From the NCBI RefSeq assembly GCF_001424385.1, contig NZ_LMPO01000001.1, forward strand, positions 122,014-186,013: a stretch of DNA of 64,000 nucleotides. The letters run 5' to 3'. Both the position numbers and the translations under genes were made by a program. This document shows, one piece after another, positions 63,362 through 64,000 of this stretch (positions within the stretch are counted from its first letter, which is position 1; every line of letters starts with the position of its first letter). The notes below the pieces were generated by a model. The model was not told the DNA's origin, did not search any database, and saw nothing but the letters and a program-made list of their open reading frames with translations. Source of the stretch: Curtobacterium sp. Leaf183. GTDB taxonomy: Bacteria > Actinomycetota > Actinomycetes > Actinomycetales > Microbacteriaceae.

Positions 63362-63388
63362 GCCTGCGACGCACGAGGCGTCGCAGGC
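63362..63388 (-). terminator. Hairpin between nusG and rplK
   Basis: Perfect 11-base arms GCCTGCGACGC and GCGTCGCAGGC around ACGAG. A TAGACT box (63406-63401) just before it could start rplK transcription, in which case the hairpin would be in the leader rather than a terminator of nusG. Confidence 0.6.
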
Positions 63389-63423
63389 CCAAACTCGATG
63401 AGTCTACCTGATGCCTGTCGGCG

Positions 63424-64000
63424 TCAGAGCTTGGTGACCTGGTCGAAGCTGAGCTCGACCGGGGTCTCGCGCTCGAACAGCGAGACGAGGACCGTGAGCT
63501 TGCCGCTCTCCGGCTTGATCTCGGAGATCGACCCCGGCAGACCCGCGAACGAGCCCTCCTTGATGGTGATCGTCTCGCCGACCTCGAAGTCGACCTCGGC
63601 GGCCGGCTGGGCCTGCGTGAGGCCGGAGCCCTTGCCGCCCTTGCTCGGTGCGGTCTCGGCGACCTGCACCAGGGACTTCAGCATGCCGAACGCCTCGTCG
63701 AAGCGGAGCGGCGTCGGGTTGTGCGCGTTGCCGACGAAGCCGGTGACGCCCGGGGTGTGCCGGACGACGGACCAGGAGTCCTCGTTGAGGTCGAGGCGCA
63801 CGAGCACGTACCCGGGGATCCGGACGCGCGTGACGAGCTTGCGCTGGCCGTTCTTGATCTCGACGACGTCCTCCATCGGGACCTCGACCTGGTAGATGTA
63901 GTCCTCCATCGACATCGACACCATGCGGTTCTCGATGTTCGACTTCACGCGGCGCTCGAAGCCCGCGTAGGAGTGGATGACGTACCACTTGCCAGGCTTC
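63424..64000 (-). CDS. nusG: Transcription antitermination protein NusG, C-terminal part (cut by window edge)
   Basis: The frame runs to the right edge without its start; 191 residues are visible. The visible N-terminal part begins [18 protein letters not shown], the start of the NGN domain (so only an N-terminal extension is missing), with [14 protein letters not shown] and [12 protein letters not shown]. The C-terminal KOW domain is [20 protein letters not shown]. It binds RNA polymerase and Rho. The nusG-rplK-rplA order is standard. Confidence 0.97.
   Translation of the reverse strand, partial: KPGKWYVIHSYAGFERRVKSNIENRMVSMSMEDYIYQVEVPMEDVVEIKNGQRKLVTRVRIPGYVLVRLDLNEDSWSVVRHTPGVTGFVGNAHNPTPLRFDEAFGMLKSLVQVAETAPSKGGKGSGLTQAQPAAEVDFEVGETITIKEGSFAGLPGSISEIKPESGKLTVLVSLFERETPVELSFDQVTKL

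Overview
The window comes from a high-GC actinobacterium, most likely Microbacteriaceae and Curtobacterium-like. The evidence is the uniformly GC-rich codon use, an actinobacterial small SRP RNA upstream of dnaX, an Rv2578c-type radical SAM protein, a malate:quinone oxidoreductase, the large two-domain Pta, and mycobacterial-style pairs such as cyclase plus MscS. Genus is inferred from protein resemblance only. No phage, insertion sequence, CRISPR array or origin was seen.

Layout. 1-13660 (mostly minus strand) is housekeeping: a cut-off membrane protein, a radical SAM enzyme, mqo, asd-lysC, recR-dnaX with the SRP RNA gene, a plus-strand SDR protein, then pta-ackA. A tRNA-Ser(GGA) and a PH-domain membrane protein follow. 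15221-23057 is a tightly coupled plus-strand cluster: a choice-of-anchor G surface protein, a 57-residue membrane protein, a membrane glycosyltransferase, an exosortase-like protease, a septum-formation-like protein, a polytopic membrane protein, a UDP-GlcNAc 2-epimerase and a sortase. It looks like an envelope sorting and glycan system.

23071-31741 holds a HerA-like ATPase, a Bcr/CflA efflux pump divergent from a TetR regulator, a sedolisin (S53) protease, a short binding-protein-like lipoprotein and an MFS pump. 31765-34363 is the transsulfuration pair metB and cbs. 34395-38266 is a translationally coupled pair: a class III cyclase-like sensor and an MscS channel with a cyclic-nucleotide-binding domain; both have lost canonical ligand or catalytic residues. 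An ABC exporter, an APC permease and an AbiEi/DUF559-like protein follow. The right half contains rplJ-rplL with an L10 leader, a two-component system, an acyl-CoA dehydrogenase / PIG-L-methyltransferase / glycosyltransferase cassette, a MacB-like ABC transporter, a sugar ABC transporter with catabolic genes and a divergent ROK regulator, a YqaJ-type nuclease, a Pr6Pr membrane protein, and rplA-rplK-nusG at the right edge.

Two genome-style patterns recur. One is a family of near-identical terminator hairpins built on GGACGGGAGGCC. The other is genes whose start codon lies 6-7 bases after a TANNNT box, which suggests leaderless transcription.
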